Shown here piece after piece: positions 7,100 through 8,638 of a stretch of 8,638 nucleotides of DNA. The stretch covers positions 5,975-14,612 of the forward strand of contig DNYS01000222.1 in NCBI GenBank assembly GCA_003506735.1. The letters are read 5' to 3'. The position numbers were made by a program, and so were the translations under genes. The stretch comes from Nitrospinota bacterium (lineage in GTDB: Bacteria; UBA8248). How positions within the stretch are numbered: position 1 is the first letter of the stretch; every line of letters begins with the position of its first letter. The notes under the pieces are model-generated. The model was not told the DNA's origin and ran no database searches. It saw nothing but the letters and a program-made list of their open reading frames with translations.

Positions 7100-7122
7100 G
7101 CTTATCCGGCCTGCTTATCCGG
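7100..7122. repeat. 10-bp direct repeat between convergent genes
   Basis: GCTTATCCGG occurs at 7100-7109 and again at 7113-7122, a 13-bp period. The second copy includes the TAA stop of CMD2. No convincing terminator hairpin was seen in the 25-bp gap. It may be a small local duplication. Confidence 0.6.
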
Positions 7123-7525
7123 TTTCGGGCGACCGCCAGCCCTCGGCCTCGAGCTCTTCCATGGCCTCGAGCATGCAGGTCACACCGTAGGTCAGCACCT
7201 TCGCGCCGCACGGGTTCACGCACACCATCAGGGCCTCGCCGATCTCCTCGGGCGCGAGCCCGAGCTGAAGGCCTTTTTTCAGGTGCTGCTTCAGGTGGGG
7301 CTGGTTGTGGGGGTTGGAGCCCGCCACCGCGAGGGCGAGGATGTGGAACAGCTCGTGCATTTTTTCGTCGAACAGGCGGTCTTTCTCGCGAATCACTTCG
7401 TCCAGATGGAGAAGCGCTTTCATGTAGTCGGGAAATTTTTCCGCGATAAACGCATGGGCCGGGTAGCGCTTTCCCCGGCGCTCGGCGATTTGATCGGCCA
7501 GCGATTTTCCGCTCTCTGTGTTCAT
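7115..7525 (-). CDS. second CMD/AhpD-like protein, 136 aa
   Basis: This short helical protein has the family core FDEKMHELFHILALAVAGS (52-70) then NPHNQPHLKQHLKKGLQLG (71-89), followed by APEEIGEALMV (91-101). Aligned to the AhpD pattern E-x11-C-x2-C-x3-H, E58 and H77 are kept, but the cysteine positions are S70 and H73. It is therefore not a classical thiol peroxidase and also differs from CMD1, which has A and E there. Three cysteines near the C-terminal half (C102, C106, C117) are outside the usual active-site positions. The ATG at 7525 is preferred because GGGGA (7532-7536) lies 6 nt upstream; the frame could extend to a TTG at 7543, but that codon is inside the T-rich tract with no ribosome-binding site. 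It lies downstream of the SBP, separated by a terminator-like hairpin. Confidence 0.85.
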   Translation of the reverse strand: MNTESGKSLADQIAERRGKRYPAHAFIAEKFPDYMKALLHLDEVIREKDRLFDEKMHELFHILALAVAGSNPHNQPHLKQHLKKGLQLGLAPEEIGEALMVCVNPCGAKVLTYGVTCMLEAMEELEAEGWRSPETG

Positions 7526-7531
7526 GTCTGA

Positions 7532-7536
7532 TCCCC
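7532..7536 (-). promoter_or_regulatory. ribosome-binding site that sets the CMD2 start
   Basis: Minus-strand GGGGA, 6 nt from the ATG at 7525. It begins only 5 nt after the T-rich tract of the upstream hairpin, so termination or readthrough at that element would directly decide CMD2 expression. Confidence 0.65.
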
Positions 7537-7541
7537 GTTTC

Positions 7542-7583
7542 AAAAAAATAAAAAATCATCCCGGGCGGGCCATGGCCGCCCGG
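7542..7583 (-). terminator. intrinsic terminator-like hairpin with T-rich tract between SBP and CMD2
   Basis: Read on the minus strand, an 8-bp perfect stem (arms CCGGGCGG and CCGCCCGG, 7576-7583 and 7561-7568) with a 7-nt loop is followed by GATGA and then TTTTTTATTTTTTT (7555-7542). The 5-nt gap between stem and T-tract makes it weaker than a textbook terminator. It lies 3' of the SBP stop and directly 5' of the CMD2 ribosome-binding site. It may end most SBP transcripts and lower CMD2 expression, or act as an attenuator. Confidence 0.65.
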
Positions 7584-7588
7584 CGGCG

Positions 7589-8509
7589 CTACATGGAGTC
7601 CGGGTCCTCCCGGAGGGCGGTTTCGGCGAAGCGCATATCGACGGCCACCTCGTAGGGAATACCCTCCCGGATCAGGCCGCCCGAGATGCAGGCCGCGCGG
7701 AGCCGGTCGAAACCCTCGCGCTTCAGAATGGGGGTCCGGTTCCAGATGCCGAGCTTGAGATACCGGTCCAGCGACCGGGCCAGCGCCTCGGGCGGCATAT
7801 CGGGAAAGTAGCCGGAGATGCATTCGGCGAAATCCTCCGCGCTGTGCGCCGCGATCCATTTCTGGGTCCGGTACATGGCGCGCGTCATCCGCAACAGGGA
7901 ATCCGGCTCGCGCGCCATGAACGCCCGCGTGGTGGAAAAAACCGTGTAGCTGGTGAGGCCGCGTTCCGCCGCCGTATACCAGATCCGCGCGCCCGCCTCT
8001 TCAATCAGATTTTCGGCCAGGGGCTGGAACACCTGGACGGCATCCACCTCTCCGGCGGCCAGGGCATCGGCGTTCTCGCCCATCGAGCGATCCGGGATCC
8101 GGTCCAGGGCATCGGGATCGAGGCCGGCCCGGCGCAGGTCGTCCTGGAAGCACATCCAGGGCGTGGGCACCTCGCGCACCGTGGCCACCTTTTTATCCAT
8201 GATCCCCCCAAACCCGCCCCCGGGCGCCGGACCGCGGCCGAGGATAAAAAAGGGGTCCCGCTCCACGATCTCGCAAAACGAGACCAGGCCACAGTCCGGA
8301 TCGGCGTCCCCGGCGACGAGCACGCGCATGGGACCGCCCCAGACGACATCTCCGCCTCCCGTGAGCAAGGCTTTTGCCGTCTCGGCGGGACCGGACGATG
8401 GTCTTTGATCGCCCTCGACTCCCTCGGCGGCATAGGCCCCGAGGACGAAAGCGGCGTAGAAGGGCGCATAAAATACCGCCCGGAAATTTTCGATGAGGGT
8501 AATGGCCAC
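7589..8509 (-). CDS. NMT1/THI5-like ABC-type substrate-binding protein, no signal peptide
   Basis: A 306-residue protein resembling the NMT1/THI5-like (SsuA/ThiY-type) periplasmic-binding fold. It has the N-terminal strand and pocket segment NFRAVFYAPFYAAF (8-21), the PAETAKALL helix (41-49), GGGDVVWGGPMRV (51-63), ERDPFFILGR (83-92), the conserved EVPTPWMCFQDDLRRAGLDP (113-132) and GENADALAAGEVDAVQVFQP (144-163), and the later RGLTSYTVFSTTRAF (183-197). The start is GTG at 8509, with AGGAGA (8516-8521) 6 nt upstream. The mature fold begins at once and the upstream frame offers no start or hydrophobic segment, so no export signal is visible. It may be a cytosolic sensor or ligand-binding protein, or use unusual export. 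No permease or ATPase gene lies in the window. THI5-type pyrimidine synthesis seems unlikely because the THI5 cysteine-rich CCCFC motif is absent. The ligand is unknown. Confidence 0.88.
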   Translation of the reverse strand: MAITLIENFRAVFYAPFYAAFVLGAYAAEGVEGDQRPSSGPAETAKALLTGGGDVVWGGPMRVLVAGDADPDCGLVSFCEIVERDPFFILGRGPAPGGGFGGIMDKKVATVREVPTPWMCFQDDLRRAGLDPDALDRIPDRSMGENADALAAGEVDAVQVFQPLAENLIEEAGARIWYTAAERGLTSYTVFSTTRAFMAREPDSLLRMTRAMYRTQKWIAAHSAEDFAECISGYFPDMPPEALARSLDRYLKLGIWNRTPILKREGFDRLRAACISGGLIREGIPYEVAVDMRFAETALREDPDSM

Positions 8510-8638
8510 GGGAATTCTCCTATCTCGGGGATGGACATCAAAATAATGGGCCGGAGCCGGGGCCGCAACCCCGGCGCGGGGCAGGCGGTTCCCCGGGTCT
8601 TGACAATTCGCCCCCCTCTCTTGAAGGTGGTTGAATAT
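8510..8638. promoter_or_regulatory. leader/upstream region of the substrate-binding protein gene
   Basis: These 129 bases lie upstream of the GTG start and should carry the minus-strand promoter. No clear -35/-10 pair was found. The region contains a 7-bp hairpin (8556-8575) and an AT-rich patch at about 8536-8548. No gene is visible here. Confidence 0.5.
8556..8575. repeat. 7-bp perfect inverted repeat in the SBP leader
   Basis: GCCGGGG, a CCGCAA loop, then CCCCGGC, about 46 nt upstream of the GTG start. The loop and right arm are part of GCCGCAACCCCGGCGC (8562-8577). This is almost identical to GCCGCAACCCGGCGC at 6658-6672 in the CMD1/cupin intergenic region, differing by one C. Confidence 0.55.

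Noticed and set aside
7526..7543. TTG start for CMD2 six codons upstream
   Set aside because: It lies in the T-rich tract without a Shine-Dalgarno, whereas the ATG at 7525 has GGGGA at good spacing.
8600..8605. TTGACA on the + strand as a promoter -35 box
   Set aside because: No TATAAT-like sequence lies 16-18 bp downstream before the window ends, and no gene follows within the window.

Overview
The window is one continuous stretch with two compositional halves. From about 1,270 to the right end the DNA is very GC-rich (the lines I counted by hand run about 57-85% G+C). It has strong Shine-Dalgarno sites and GC-biased third codon positions, as in a high-GC environmental bacterium. The gene mix (hydantoinase/oxoprolinase-type enzyme, AhpD-like proteins, SDR, NMT1/THI5-like binding protein) is common in metagenomic proteobacterial and Tectomicrobia-like genomes, but I cannot assign a taxon. 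The first ~1,270 bases are much more AT-rich (about 32-45% G+C in sampled lines) and look acquired.

Layout, left to right: (1) 99-1266 (+), a hypothetical protein with a possible PD-(D/E)XK-like core, split by a +1 frameshift at an A7 run and preceded by a possible 13-codon leader ORF; (2) 1277-5113 (-), a 1278-aa fused HyuA-HyuB (hydantoinase/5-oxoprolinase family) enzyme; (3) 5154-5936 (-), an SDR oxidoreductase; (4) 5976-6527 (-), a carboxymuconolactone decarboxylase (CMD)/AhpD-like protein; (5) a 232-bp divergent intergenic region rich in inverted repeats; (6) 6760-7089 (+), a small single-domain cupin; (7) 7115-7525 (-), a second, shorter CMD-like protein; (8) a hairpin plus T-tract resembling an intrinsic terminator; (9) 7589-8509 (-), an NMT1/THI5-like substrate-binding protein with a GTG start and no signal peptide; (10) a 129-bp leader with another hairpin.

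CMD1, SDR and HyuAB are spaced about 40 bp apart on the minus strand, each with its own Shine-Dalgarno, and very probably form one operon. SBP and CMD2 form a second minus-strand unit interrupted by the terminator-like hairpin. The cupin diverges from CMD1 and converges on CMD2. Together this looks like a catabolic cassette for a small cyclic amide, hydantoin, ketone or lactone-type compound: the SBP would bind the substrate, the SDR oxidise or reduce it, HyuAB perform the ATP-dependent step, and the CMD and cupin proteins process intermediates. The substrate cannot be read from sequence and the pathway is inference.

The points most worth a second look are the frameshifted AT-rich gene, a hairpin-forming motif repeated in intergenic leaders upstream of two minus-strand units, the terminator-like element directly before the CMD2 ribosome-binding site, and the two CMD paralogues that have both lost the AhpD cysteine pair in different ways. 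I saw no tRNA, rRNA, CRISPR array or insertion sequence.
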